From Corynebacterium faecale (GTDB lineage Bacteria > Actinomycetota > Actinomycetes > Mycobacteriales > Mycobacteriaceae): DNA of 64,000 nt. This document shows, piece by piece, positions 17,213 through 26,064 of the stretch (within the stretch, counting starts at the first letter, position 1; every line of letters starts with the position of its first letter). Location of the stretch: contig NZ_CP047204.1 of NCBI RefSeq assembly GCF_030408735.1, positions 1,364,001 to 1,428,000 of the forward strand, written 5' to 3'. The notes beneath the pieces were generated by a model that was given only the letters and a program-made list of their open reading frames with translations, did no database searches and was not told the origin of the DNA. The position numbers and the translations under genes were made by a program.

Positions 17213-18133
17213 TTAAGCAGTGACTGTGGGTAGGTCGCTGTCAAGCGTTGGGTACGATGCCTGCGCGCCGCGGCGCGTGGCCGCAAAAGCACCGACGCGG
17301 GCGGCAAACGCGGCGGCGTCCACCAGCGTTGCGCCTTCAGCAAGCTTTGCGACGAGTGCCCCAGCAAACGCATCACCACTGCCTGTGGTGTCGATTGCGG
17401 TGATCGTGGGGGTTGGGATATCTATAAGCCCGTCCGCATCACCGACCAGGGCGCCATCAGCACCCAGGGTCATGACCACCGTGGCAAAACCCTGCTCCAA
17501 CAGGGCTGTGACCAGTGTTTCGGGGTCGGTTTCGGTGGTGGGCGCGCCGAGCAGATCAAGCACCAGCGCACCCTCATGCTCATTGACCAACAGGGGATCA
17601 GCCGCGCGCAGCTGCGCATGGCCCACAGGAACCACCGGGGCGAGGTTGACCACCACGCGACCCTGAGCCAGATCCACCGCGCGGTTGAAACCATCAGCAG
17701 GGATCTCACCCTGGAGCAACACGATGTCAGCGTGTGTGATGAGCTCTGCATGGGAATCCACGTAAGCGGCATCCACGCTGGCGTTCGCGCCGGGAACCAC
17801 GATGATGGTGTTCTCCCCGTCCTCGGAGACGGTGATCACGGCCAGGCCGGTGGGGCCGTCCACGGTGGTGACAGCCGACATGTCCGCGCCGGATTCGCGC
17901 AGGTGCTTCAGGGCATCCTCGGCCATGGGATCAGAACCCACAGCGCCGATCATGTGGACCTTTGCCCCAAGTTGGGCTGCGGCCACGGCCTGGTTGGCGC
18001 CTTTGCCACCGGCGCTGATGGTGCCACCACTGCCCAGCAGTGTTTCACCGGGCGTGGGATGGCGATGGACATGGGTGGTCAGATCGGCATTGATGGAGCC
18101 GACAACAACGATTGATCCGGGTATGTCAGTCAT
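17213..18133 (-). CDS. rbsK: ribokinase
   Basis: 306 residues, PfkB family. Signature 1 GGKGANQAVAAAQLG lies near 41-55; signature 2 DTTGSGDAFAGAL near 248-260 holds the catalytic Asp (about 254) and anion hole. It converts ribose, here released from uridine, to ribose 5-phosphate. Start ATG 18133 (MTDIPGSIVVVGSINADL); the first codons overlap the end of uriR by 8 nt, so translation is coupled. Upstream open frame to 18277 lies inside uriR and is ignored. The C. glutamicum counterpart is called rbsK1. Confidence 0.92.
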   Translation of the reverse strand: MTDIPGSIVVVGSINADLTTHVHRHPTPGETLLGSGGTISAGGKGANQAVAAAQLGAKVHMIGAVGSDPMAEDALKHLRESGADMSAVTTVDGPTGLAVITVSEDGENTIIVVPGANASVDAAYVDSHAELITHADIVLLQGEIPADGFNRAVDLAQGRVVVNLAPVVPVGHAQLRAADPLLVNEHEGALVLDLLGAPTTETDPETLVTALLEQGFATVVMTLGADGALVGDADGLIDIPTPTITAIDTTGSGDAFAGALVAKLAEGATLVDAAAFAARVGAFAATRRGAQASYPTLDSDLPTVTA

Positions 18134-19142
18134 GAGAGCTGGTCTTTTCCTTGATTGAGTGGCGTTGGATAAGCGTGGTGGGGATGAGGAAGTGCTGCTG
18201 GGAAGGCTGCTCAGCGGCCATGAGGCCGTTGAGCATGCTGAAAGCCTGCTGCGCCATGGTGTCCACGTGCTGGTCAATGACGGTCAGGGGGCGCGGTTGC
18301 AGATCAAACATGGGCTGGCGATCAAAACCGACCACATTGATGTCCTCGCCGATGATGAGGCCGGCTGCGTGGCAGGCCTCGAGCACACCGATGGTCATCA
18401 TGGTGTCCCCGGCGAACAGTGTTTTAGCCCCTTGTTCCATGAGGGTGTTCGCCCCCTGGAAACCCTTGCTCTGCTCGTATCCGCCGAGGAAGACCAATTG
18501 CTCCTCCAGGCCGGCATCAACGCATGCACGCTGGAAGGCCTCCAGGCGCCTGCGCCCGGTGGAGGTGGCCATGGGACCGGAGAGATAACCGATGGGCAGC
18601 GCCTCGTGGTCAACCAGTAGGGAGACCGCTGCCTCAATGCCTGGCTGCGGATCAGAGGTGACCATGGGGATGGCGGTGCCGGGAAGCTCACGGTCAATCA
18701 ACACCAGGGGAGTGCCCTGTTTATGTAGTTGCTCCAGCTGCTCACTGCACCCCTCATCGGGGACACAGATGATGCCGTCCACACCATGGCTGGTGAGAAA
18801 CTCCAATGAGGCTGCCATGGTGGCGGTGTCCTCATTGTTGTTGGTGATGATGGTGGCCAACCCGGCTTTGCTCGCTGCGTCCTGGATGGCGGTGACCATC
18901 ACCGCGAAATAACGGTTGATCAAACTAGGCACCACGATGCCGATGGTGTTGCTGCGTGAACTCTGCAGGGCACGGGCCTGGGCATTGGGCCGATATCCAA
19001 GATCAGCGGCCAAGGCCTGGATTCTTGTCCGGGTGGCCAGCGCCACTGCGGGGTTATCGGCCAGCGCGCGGGAGGCGGTGGCGATGGAGACACCGGCCTG
19101 GTGGGCGATGCCCTTGAGGGTGGGGCGTGGCTCCGGGTTCAT
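18126..19142 (-). CDS. uriR: LacI-family transcriptional regulator of uridine utilisation
   Basis: 338 residues. Helix-turn-helix at about 8-27 (LKGIAHQAGVSIATASRAL) plus the hinge helix with ARALQSSRSNTIG, followed by the periplasmic-binding-protein-like sensor domain. In C. glutamicum UriR represses this operon. First gene of the minus-strand operon, which fits autoregulation. A perfect 33-bp palindrome just upstream (19184-19216) is its likely operator. Confidence 0.9.
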   Translation of the reverse strand: MNPEPRPTLKGIAHQAGVSIATASRALADNPAVALATRTRIQALAADLGYRPNAQARALQSSRSNTIGIVVPSLINRYFAVMVTAIQDAASKAGLATIITNNNEDTATMAASLEFLTSHGVDGIICVPDEGCSEQLEQLHKQGTPLVLIDRELPGTAIPMVTSDPQPGIEAAVSLLVDHEALPIGYLSGPMATSTGRRRLEAFQRACVDAGLEEQLVFLGGYEQSKGFQGANTLMEQGAKTLFAGDTMMTIGVLEACHAAGLIIGEDINVVGFDRQPMFDLQPRPLTVIDQHVDTMAQQAFSMLNGLMAAEQPSQQHFLIPTTLIQRHSIKEKTSSHD

Positions 19143-19183
19143 TGGGGGTTCACCTCGCTTGGTCTAATCACGTGGGGTGGGTT

Positions 19184-19216
19184 CAATGTAAACGTTTGCT
19201 GCAAACGTTTACATTG
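19184..19216. promoter_or_regulatory. 33-bp palindromic operator in front of uriR
   Basis: Arms of 16 bp (left CAATGTAAACGTTTGC) are perfect reverse complements around a central T at 19200. Each arm contains AAACGTTT, the core typical of LacI-family operators, so two overlapping sites may be present. It lies 42 nt upstream of the uriR start. Likely bound by UriR itself. Confidence 0.8.
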
Positions 19217-19517
19217 TTGCTCATGATCAAACTTATTATGGGTGGGGAGGTGTTGGCAATAGGGGTGGAGGGTGGGGGTGGTTCTAAGGCTACTGGTTTG
19301 TATCGGTAGCCGTAGAAACACATTCCCCACCAGAGGTATCAATGGTGGGGTAAAGGCGATTGAGCTTGGCAAGTACTGTCGGTGACCCACCTGACACCGG
19401 AGTGACATCCTAATCGGAACCGGTGATAGACCATGGGATTCGAGTTTTCAAAACTGAGGTATTGCCTTTGAGGATTGTGTCCGATGACGTGCCGGGAATC
19501 ATCGTAAGATCCCTAGA
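19217..19517. other. intergenic region between uriR and the defence island
   Basis: About 300 bases without a gene. One hairpin CCCCACC (about 19325) / GGTGGGG with a 12-nt loop is visible but without a T-run. No tRNA or obvious integration site. This is the left edge of the A/T-richer island. Confidence 0.4.
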
Positions 19518-21779
19518 TCAAGAAGTTTGTGCAATCTTTCGTGACAAAATATTGTCAATAAGGGTCCTTGCATCCTCTCTGTTTAATAACCCCTTTACCA
19601 TCAGCTCGAAATGTGCTGAATCGATTTCATGTACGAAAAGCAAAGTTTGAACCAGACCTGTTTGCATTTCTTGGCGAGAAAGGATGCCACTCTCTTGGTC
19701 GAGACTGGAATGTGACAACATGTTCACGAGTCTTGATAAAGAGGCTGAGATTGGCTTATTTTCGCCTCGGCAAAGATGGTCAATGCGGCTGCCAAACTCT
19801 GTTGAGGTAGGCGATTTGAACTCGGTAAAGCCCTCCAAAACCTTTCGACAGTAGTTTCCTGTGCCGAAAGAGATGGGTTTTCCCTCTATTACTTTGTTCA
19901 TATTCTTTAAAACCATGTAAAAGGAAAGCGCATAATCGCTTGTGAGTTTGAGGGTTTTCAGGTCCCATTTCTCTACCTTGGTCGTTTGCTCGGATTCTGA
20001 AAATAGTTCCTTGTAGATCTCGTAGAACCCAGCGCTAGGTTGTTCAGGTTTATCGCGAGTGCCACTCGGGGCGGCCCGCTTTCCGAGCCTTGAAATGAGA
20101 AGTTTAAAGTGGCTGTAACTGTGGGTAAAATACAGTATTGCCAGCGGTCTCTGGTTGGAGAAGGTTTCCGTTATGAATCGATCAACGGCGATTAGTCTGG
20201 AATCGTCCAGTTCCGAACCAAGATCATCAAAAAGTACGACAGATCTTTTAACTTTGTCGAGACGTTCTTTGGAACGAAATTCGGCACAGAAATATAGCAG
20301 GCTGATCAACTTTTTCTCGCCTTCTGACATATCCGCAGCTACTTGATCTCGACGGGTAATTCGGTACCCTTCATCCTCTCTTCCTACAGTGACGCGGAGA
20401 GTATCATCGCCGAGAATAAGCTGAAGATGGCGATCAATGAACTGTGCTGTTTCGGTGGTCACCGAGAGACCATCAAAAAGTTCTTCGAGAGATTGTTCAA
20501 TTTCGCCTTGTTGATCCTCCGCTTGAGTCAGATCAACTTGGCTTCTCTCAACTTCCTCAGTTGCATCTTTCCATCCGTCACCATCTACTGCACAGCAATG
20601 GTCTTTAAGTTGATCCTCAGCTCTAGCTTTGTGAACCTCATGTGATTCGAGGGCTTCTCTTGCTTTGGAATAGCTATCAACTAAACGCTTCTGGGCGTAA
20701 TCAAACTCCGAAAACGGTAGTTCAAGAGCAGGCCCTGAATACTCAAATGTCAGGTCATTTTTTCGTTTAGTGAGCAGAGAAGAAATCTGGTTGTACACCT
20801 TGAGGAGATCTTCCACAGCCTCAATAACTTTTTCGCGATCATCATCCAGCAACGTTTCGAATTGAACAGATTTTAAGATAACGGTTTTCATCGAGCTTTT
20901 GAACATCTCAAGGTGCGATATCGCGAGGTCACAACTTTTGCTTGCTTGAGCAATAGTTGCAGTTATCTTCGAGTTAGAATCGTCTAACGCCTTTTGAAGT
21001 TCATCGAGTCTTGCTTGGGAAACTATTCCTGCGCAGAACTTGCAACTGTCACCGGCCACATGTTGATCCATTCCCTCCTGCATCCAGTTCGTCACTATCA
21101 GCTGAATCTGATCAGAGCTCACCGCTGAGGACCGTAATTCATCCCAAACCCCTGGATCAGGGGCCCACAATCGTGGGGCCGGGGGGAGATCTGAGAGTGA
21201 GCCCGGACTTGTGGCCTTGATAATTCCAAGGGCGTTTAGAACCTCTTCGTCGTTCAAACGATTCGATGGTCCTTGGCGCAGCAATTTTTCGATTTTATTT
21301 CGATTGAAGGCGTTTCCCGATAGTGCTCCACATTCGCTAGCTAATTCCTTGCGAATGCCATTAAAAACATTGTCCTTAATCGCAGTGAGCCTATCCCCGG
21401 CTCTCTTTAGCGTCTTGCGCTTTTCTTGGACGATGGCCTTTTGTCTACTAAGCTCTTTTTCTTTCTTCTTGATCACTCGCTGCAGATTTCCTGCATCATC
21501 GCCCATAAGTACAGTGGTTACTCCCTTAGCGGAACCTCCACTGGTGAAGTCGCCCACAGTCTTGTCTCTCCACGACCGGTTGAAGGCGAATACTTCTGAT
21601 ATTGGATCACCGTCTGTCGTGCTAAATTCGTATCGCTCAGGGTTTGACAGAAGTTCACAGATCGTAGACTTGCCAGAACCGTTGATTCCATAGAAAACGG
21701 AGTCTTTATAGACTCGTAAGTTTTCAAGACTGTTTGCAGAAACGTTGCGAAACTTTTGATTTGCTTGAATTGTTAGCAC
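19518..21779 (-). CDS. AAA_13-type ATPase, RloC/PrrC-like candidate anticodon nuclease
   Basis: 753 residues. Walker A GINGSGKST at about 31-39, coiled-coil arms (about 97-130 and 360-450), a CKFC pair (Cys 246/249) between them like the zinc hook of Rad50 and RloC, then an ABC signature MSEGEKKLISL and Walker B VVLFDDLGSELD. The C-terminal part has RKVLE (Arg645, Glu649) and NMLSH (His690), an arrangement like the Arg-Glu-His nuclease triad of PrrC and RloC. Such proteins are abortive-infection tRNA nucleases held silent by a restriction system. The match is by motif only; it could be another AAA_13 defence ATPase. I choose GTG 21779 because GGGGG precedes it; TTG 21791 is the alternative. 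Clearly more A/T-rich than the backbone, so probably acquired. Confidence 0.7.
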   Translation of the reverse strand: MLTIQANQKFRNVSANSLENLRVYKDSVFYGINGSGKSTICELLSNPERYEFSTTDGDPISEVFAFNRSWRDKTVGDFTSGGSAKGVTTVLMGDDAGNLQRVIKKKEKELSRQKAIVQEKRKTLKRAGDRLTAIKDNVFNGIRKELASECGALSGNAFNRNKIEKLLRQGPSNRLNDEEVLNALGIIKATSPGSLSDLPPAPRLWAPDPGVWDELRSSAVSSDQIQLIVTNWMQEGMDQHVAGDSCKFCAGIVSQARLDELQKALDDSNSKITATIAQASKSCDLAISHLEMFKSSMKTVILKSVQFETLLDDDREKVIEAVEDLLKVYNQISSLLTKRKNDLTFEYSGPALELPFSEFDYAQKRLVDSYSKAREALESHEVHKARAEDQLKDHCCAVDGDGWKDATEEVERSQVDLTQAEDQQGEIEQSLEELFDGLSVTTETAQFIDRHLQLILGDDTLRVTVGREDEGYRITRRDQVAADMSEGEKKLISLLYFCAEFRSKERLDKVKRSVVLFDDLGSELDDSRLIAVDRFITETFSNQRPLAILYFTHSYSHFKLLISRLGKRAAPSGTRDKPEQPSAGFYEIYKELFSESEQTTKVEKWDLKTLKLTSDYALSFYMVLKNMNKVIEGKPISFGTGNYCRKVLEGFTEFKSPTSTEFGSRIDHLCRGENKPISASLSRLVNMLSHSSLDQESGILSRQEMQTGLVQTLLFVHEIDSAHFELMVKGLLNREDARTLIDNILSRKIAQTS

Positions 21780-21900
21780 GAGAACCCCCAAGATTGTATT
21801 TTCCGGTTAGGTTACCGAGAGAGCTGAACTATTTCTTAGCAAAGGCGCGTTTAGGTTATTAACTACCCTAAAGCGAGGGGGCCTTGCCTCTGGAAACGGT

Positions 21901-22576
21901 TTAATCACTGACCTGCCGCACAGCCAGCTCATGCAGTGCCCATTCCATCGGTAGCGCCTCGGCGAATTTCAGGCCACGGGCATCGTCGATGCTCATCGGA
22001 GGAAGAGGCCGCTGATTGACCGGCATCGCCAGCACCTCATCCACACGCTTCCTGATGGCAGTGGCATCGACGGGGGCGGTGAGAGCGACCATGTCATGAC
22101 GCGCCATCTGATTGGATCGAGCTGCTCCGGTGCTGGTGAGGGCAGCGATGATTTGGGTGTTGTGGGCGGTGCCGGCCCAGGTCCACCATTCGCCGGCGTT
22201 ACCGGAGCCACCGTGGTCGAGTATGACCCTGCTGGTGTGGGAAACAGTGACAGCTTTCTCAATCCGGAGAGATTCCAGTCCAGCCTGCGCCCGGCGGGTT
22301 AGTTCCACACCGGCAGGATCAGATCCCAGGAGCACCTGTCGCATACCTTCAGTTACCGCGGAACCGAAGCCAGGGCCTAAGAATCCCCATTGGGTTTTTG
22401 CTTTTTTATCGGTGGGCTCAACGAACACCCGGTGCCGGCGCCAATCGATGCGGTCCACCCTCCAGTTCCTACCAGCCAGTGCAAGCAGGAGTATCCGGTC
22501 TGGATCAGGGGTTCCCACTGCCTTGAGCTCAACAGTGCCGATCTCTCTCCTGCCTTGTAGCACAGTGAACACGGGG
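21901..22576 (-). pseudogene. brxHI: brxHI (Lhr-like helicase), 3' part, cut off by IS110 element
   Basis: Carries the C-terminal about 223 residues of an Lhr-like helicase, starting within the VFTVLQGRREIGTVE motif, which in intact relatives directly follows the ...SAFTTPP region. That preceding part lies on the other side of the IS, at 24177-25589. Joining the two pieces restores a continuous frame (ACC ACT CCC / CCC GTG TTC). A GTG at the junction could allow separate translation, but the piece lacks all helicase motifs, so I treat it as dead. Confidence 0.75.
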
Positions 22577-22719
22577 GGGGTGTCCCTATGTTTTTGTCAA
22601 GAGGTAAGCCCTGTACTCAGGAAGCCACTTCGGGGGTAGTTGTTGATCTTGATGTTGGGCGTGGGTGATTGGCTGGTCGACCGGGACGTTGTTGACCAGC
22701 TGATCGTGCTGACGGTGGG

Positions 22720-23925
22720 TTAGGCAGCCGCCCTGGCAGGAACCTCCCGGAAGAATTCAGCTCGGGTCAACATCGCGTAGATGACATTGCACCGCCGCCT
22801 GGCCAGACACATGATCGCGGCGTTATGGCGCTTGCCCTCAGCCCGTTTTCGTTCATAGTAGGTCTTCGACGGCTCGTGGAACCGGATCGATGCGAACGCG
22901 GAGTAGAACAATGCATTCTTGAGCCTCTTGTTGCCTGATCTGGCTGGGAATTCACCACGGATGGACGTGCCGGATCTTCGTGTTACCGGGGCAATCCCCG
23001 CGTAAGCAGCTAGGTGGCCTGCGGACCGGAAGTCGGAACAGTCACCGACGGCCAGGAGGATGTTGGCTGCGGTCTTGATACCAACTCCTGGCATGGACAT
23101 CAAGACCTGGTGAAGAGGGAATTCTTCGAGTAACTCCTCGACCTGTTCAGCGATAGTCTTGCGTTGTTCCAACAGGGACTTGATGTTGGTGGCCAGTTGC
23201 GGGATGACAATCTCGGCAGCAGCAGTTCCAGGAACGATGACGGTCTGGGCTTTCAGTCCTTCGAAGATGGCATCCACCAGTTTGGTGGGGTCCTTCTTCG
23301 CCCGATTGGTCATCCAGCCCAAGACTCGGTGATAACCAGCCTTTTTCATCTTCGTCGGTCCTCCGTAGTGGATCAACATCTCCAGCACCAGGGGCCTGGT
23401 GATGATGTCACCGACCAGGGCTCGTTCGAAGCTGGGGTGGATCTGGGTCAGCACGCTGCGCAACCGGTTGATGGTTCGGGTGGCATCTTTAGCGATGTCG
23501 TCATCAAAACCGGATAGCATCTTCAACGCTGATAGGACTTCATTGTCCCGGTCCACAGCGCGTAAGGTGTGCGGCATCGTGCGCGCGGTATCAGCGATGA
23601 TGAAGGCATCCCGACGGTCGGTTTTGGATCTGCCCGGATACAGATCAGCGGCTTTTCTCATGGCTAGACCTGGTAGGTAACCAACCAGGCAGCCGGCATC
23701 GCGGGCAACCGCGATGGGCAGGGCGCCGATGGTATTGGGCTGGTCGACGACCATGAGGACCGTACCGTGGTCCTGGAGGTCGGTGAAGACTTTCCGCAGC
23801 TGATCTTCGTCTTGGGGTAGGGGTTTGTCGTAGATGATGTCGCCTGCAGGTGTCATGGCGCAGGCGTGATGGGCGGTTTTACCAACGTCGAGCCCGATGG
23901 TGACGTCGACGGTGCCGGTGGTCAT
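22720..23925 (-). CDS. IS110-family transposase
   Basis: 401 residues. N-terminal RuvC-like DEDD domain: IGLDVGKTAHHACAM (first Asp), VVDQP, and SKTDRRDAFIIADTAR. C-terminal Tnp20 domain: MSMPGVGIKTAANILLAVG with AAYAGIAPVTRRSG and NKRLKNALFYSAF, where the catalytic Ser of this family sits. Both domains look complete, so the enzyme is probably active. Start ATG 23925 (MTTGTVDVTIGLD); the frame stays open to 23991 but that part is Cys/Arg-rich and unlike the family. Confidence 0.92.
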   Translation of the reverse strand: MTTGTVDVTIGLDVGKTAHHACAMTPAGDIIYDKPLPQDEDQLRKVFTDLQDHGTVLMVVDQPNTIGALPIAVARDAGCLVGYLPGLAMRKAADLYPGRSKTDRRDAFIIADTARTMPHTLRAVDRDNEVLSALKMLSGFDDDIAKDATRTINRLRSVLTQIHPSFERALVGDIITRPLVLEMLIHYGGPTKMKKAGYHRVLGWMTNRAKKDPTKLVDAIFEGLKAQTVIVPGTAAAEIVIPQLATNIKSLLEQRKTIAEQVEELLEEFPLHQVLMSMPGVGIKTAANILLAVGDCSDFRSAGHLAAYAGIAPVTRRSGTSIRGEFPARSGNKRLKNALFYSAFASIRFHEPSKTYYERKRAEGKRHNAAIMCLARRRCNVIYAMLTRAEFFREVPARAAA

Positions 23926-24176
23926 GGCCGGCCTCCTTGTGGTGTCGTAGCAACAGTGACAGGTACAGCGTCGTCGCTGGTGTCGTGACATCCGATGCTG
24001 GCACCCACGTTACAAAGAGAACTGAACCTTGAGGGGTCGTCCGTGTCCCTATTAGCAGTCAACGGTTGTCCTGGAGTCCCGGCGGCAACACCCCCCGGAT
24101 CATTGAAACTACAGGGCGATTAAGCCATACCGGGCCCAGCGACTATCCCCATTATCGGGGATACCAACAAAGTAAC
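23926..24176 (-). ncRNA. candidate bridge-RNA region of the IS110 element
   Basis: Non-coding end upstream of the transposase start. IS110-group elements transcribe a bridge RNA from this end, with loops that pair to target and donor DNA. The region contains hairpin-forming stretches, for example TATCCCC (24143-24149) / GGGGATA (24156-24162). I cannot assign the loops without folding and alignment. Position-based inference. Confidence 0.35.
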
Positions 24177-25589
24177 GGGAGTGGTGAAAGCACTGAGCAA
24201 TTCCATGAAGTGGCGTCGACCAAATGCTTTTTCAGCGGATTCACCGATAAAGGCCAGTGGGCCATCGACTTCAAACATCCCGATGGAAATCAGGTAGTCC
24301 AAGATGTTCTGGGCGTCCCTGCCCAGAACTTCAGTGTCCATCAAAGTGGTGCCCTGCCAGAGCTCACGCCAGGTGGTGGTGTTGATTGCTCCTTTATGCA
24401 AGGCGGCAGCAAGAAACTGTTGCGCAGCCATGTGCATGGGAACAGGTGGGGGACTCACTGGCTCCACATATCCGGTTGACCAGGCATGCAACATACCTAA
24501 GGTGTCTAAAAGGCCCTTGTCATCCAGGCTTATGAACAGACAGTTCCTGGTCGTCCCGGCACGTCGGCCTGTTCTCCCCAGACGCTGAAGGAATGAGGAT
24601 ACGGTTCGGGGTGCACCTATCTGGATCACACGGTCCAGATCGCCGATATCTATACCCAGCTCCAGCGTGGAGGTGGCCACAATGATGCAGTCTGATGCAG
24701 TGGCGAAGGCATGCTCGGAGATTCGTCGTTCAGTGGCAGATAGTGAGGAATGGGAAAGATAAACCTCCACCTCACGCATCCGCAGCGCGCTGGCTAATTC
24801 CTCAGCCCGGGCACGGGAATCTACAAACACCAACCGCTTTTCCCCCATATGGAGTTTTGACAGCAATAAAGCGACCTGGTCAATGTCTTCCAACTGGTCA
24901 ACGCGTATCTCCGGTACCACACCAACATTTTCCACCGAAGGGTTGATCACCCGGCCTGGACGGGACTGTCCGCCCTGGAGCCAACCCAGCAGGAAGTCCG
25001 GATTACCTACCGTGGCGGACATGCCTACCCGCTGCACCGGGTGTTGTAGATGGTGTTCCAACCGGGCCAGTACACCGGATAGGTGCCATCCGCGGTCATC
25101 ACCGGCGAAGGCATGCACTTCATCGATAATCACGGCGTGCACCCCGCCGAGTAGCTCGCGATCATCCACACTCCGGGAAACCATCATGGCTTCCAGGGAC
25201 TCAGGTGTGGTCAGGAGGATATCTGGCCTGTCTCGTTTAATCCGTGTGCGGGCAGAAGCACCGACGTCCCCGTGCCATACTGCAACCGATCTGCCCAGCC
25301 AGGAGGCATAGTGTGTCAGCCGGGGTTCCAGGTTGTTCAGCAGTGCCTTGAGCGGACAGATATAGAGAACTGACACGCCATCCCAGTCCTCAACAGCCAT
25401 CCGGCTGAGCAGAGGAAAAGTTGCCGCCTCGGTTTTTCCACCTGCGGTGGGTGCCAGCAGGATTGCATCCTCACCAGCCAGGAGTGGGACCACAGCATCA
25501 TTTTGTAGTGGACGCAGTCCAGGCCATCGCAGCGTGCTCACAATATGGTGCTGCAGTGCCGGGTGGAGGAGGGCAAACCCATCTGTCAT
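24177..25589 (-). pseudogene. brxHI: brxHI (Lhr-like DEAD-box helicase), 5' part
   Basis: About 470 residues with all superfamily 2 motifs: RPLQNDAV (Q-like), APTAGGKTEA (Walker A), TTPESLE, IDEVHAF (DEVH box), MSATVG, VATSTLELGIDIG, and QRLGRTGRRAG. It is the ATPase core of the Lhr-like helicase BrxHI of type 2 BREX. After SAFTTP the frame runs into the IS and stops at 24120. Together with the 223-residue remainder the intact protein would have been about 690 residues, the BrxHI length. Its ATG lies 3 nt after the stop of the brxD remnant, the order brxD-brxHI expected for type 2 BREX. Confidence 0.75.
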
Positions 25590-25592
25590 TGC

Positions 25593-25967
25593 TTAGAACT
25601 CAATATCATCTGGGTTGGTGACAGGCTGGGCCGCAGCAGCGCGTTCGGAATCCGTCATGGTGGAAGCGGGGATGGAGATGGAGTAGTTAAGGCGCGGATC
25701 AAAATCAGGATGCAGATCCACCCGGTCCAGTACATCCACCAGAACACGGAGGAACTGGCGGGGCGCAATGCCTACCTGTCCACCCAGTTTGCCGGCGATG
25801 GCATCCGCAAGATCAGCAATGAAATGATCGTCCAGGAGGTCTCCACCGTAGAGATCTCGGACTTTACACCCCACCGCCACCAGCTTGCCATGGTGGAAAC
25901 CCTGCAGCCGAACCTGTGGCAATCGGGGATTGTCCCATTTGGGGTCACCGGAGATCCCGTACTCCCA
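25593..25967 (-). pseudogene. brxD: brxD, 3' remnant (BREX ATP-binding protein)
   Basis: About 124 in-frame codons, with an in-frame stop just upstream (25968-25970) and no ATG. The translated piece (PRLPQVRLQGFHHGKLVAVG..., RDLYGGDLLDDHFIADLADA, APRQFLRVLVDVLDRVDLHPDFDP) matches my memory of the C-terminal end of the BrxC/BrxD ATPase family. The P-loop part is missing; the break lies around 25968-25985, next to the divergent restriction enzyme gene. Followed by brxHI. Remnant of a type 2 BREX locus; no pglW, pglX, pglY or pglZ is present in the window. Confidence 0.6.
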
Positions 25968-26064
25968 TTATCAGCGTCCACTTCCCGGGGGTCGGGCCCA
26001 ACAGGTCAAACAACAAGATAGGATGATTCTTTGACCTGATCGACCCCGAGGGAGCGCTGTACAC

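Larger units (their letters stand above)
22577..24176 (-). mobile_element. IS110-family insertion sequence in brxHI
   Basis: About 1.6 kb, limits set by comparing the split helicase frame; the exact ends are blurred by the G-run 22573-22580. One transposase gene, no terminal inverted repeats, as usual for IS110. The non-coding side upstream of the transposase (23926-24176, about 250 nt) is longer than the downstream side (about 145 nt), the layout of IS110-group elements whose bridge RNA is encoded upstream. A direct repeat TGTCCCTAT occurs at 22581-22589 and 24044-24052, so a shorter 1.46-kb element is an alternative reading. Confidence 0.75.
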
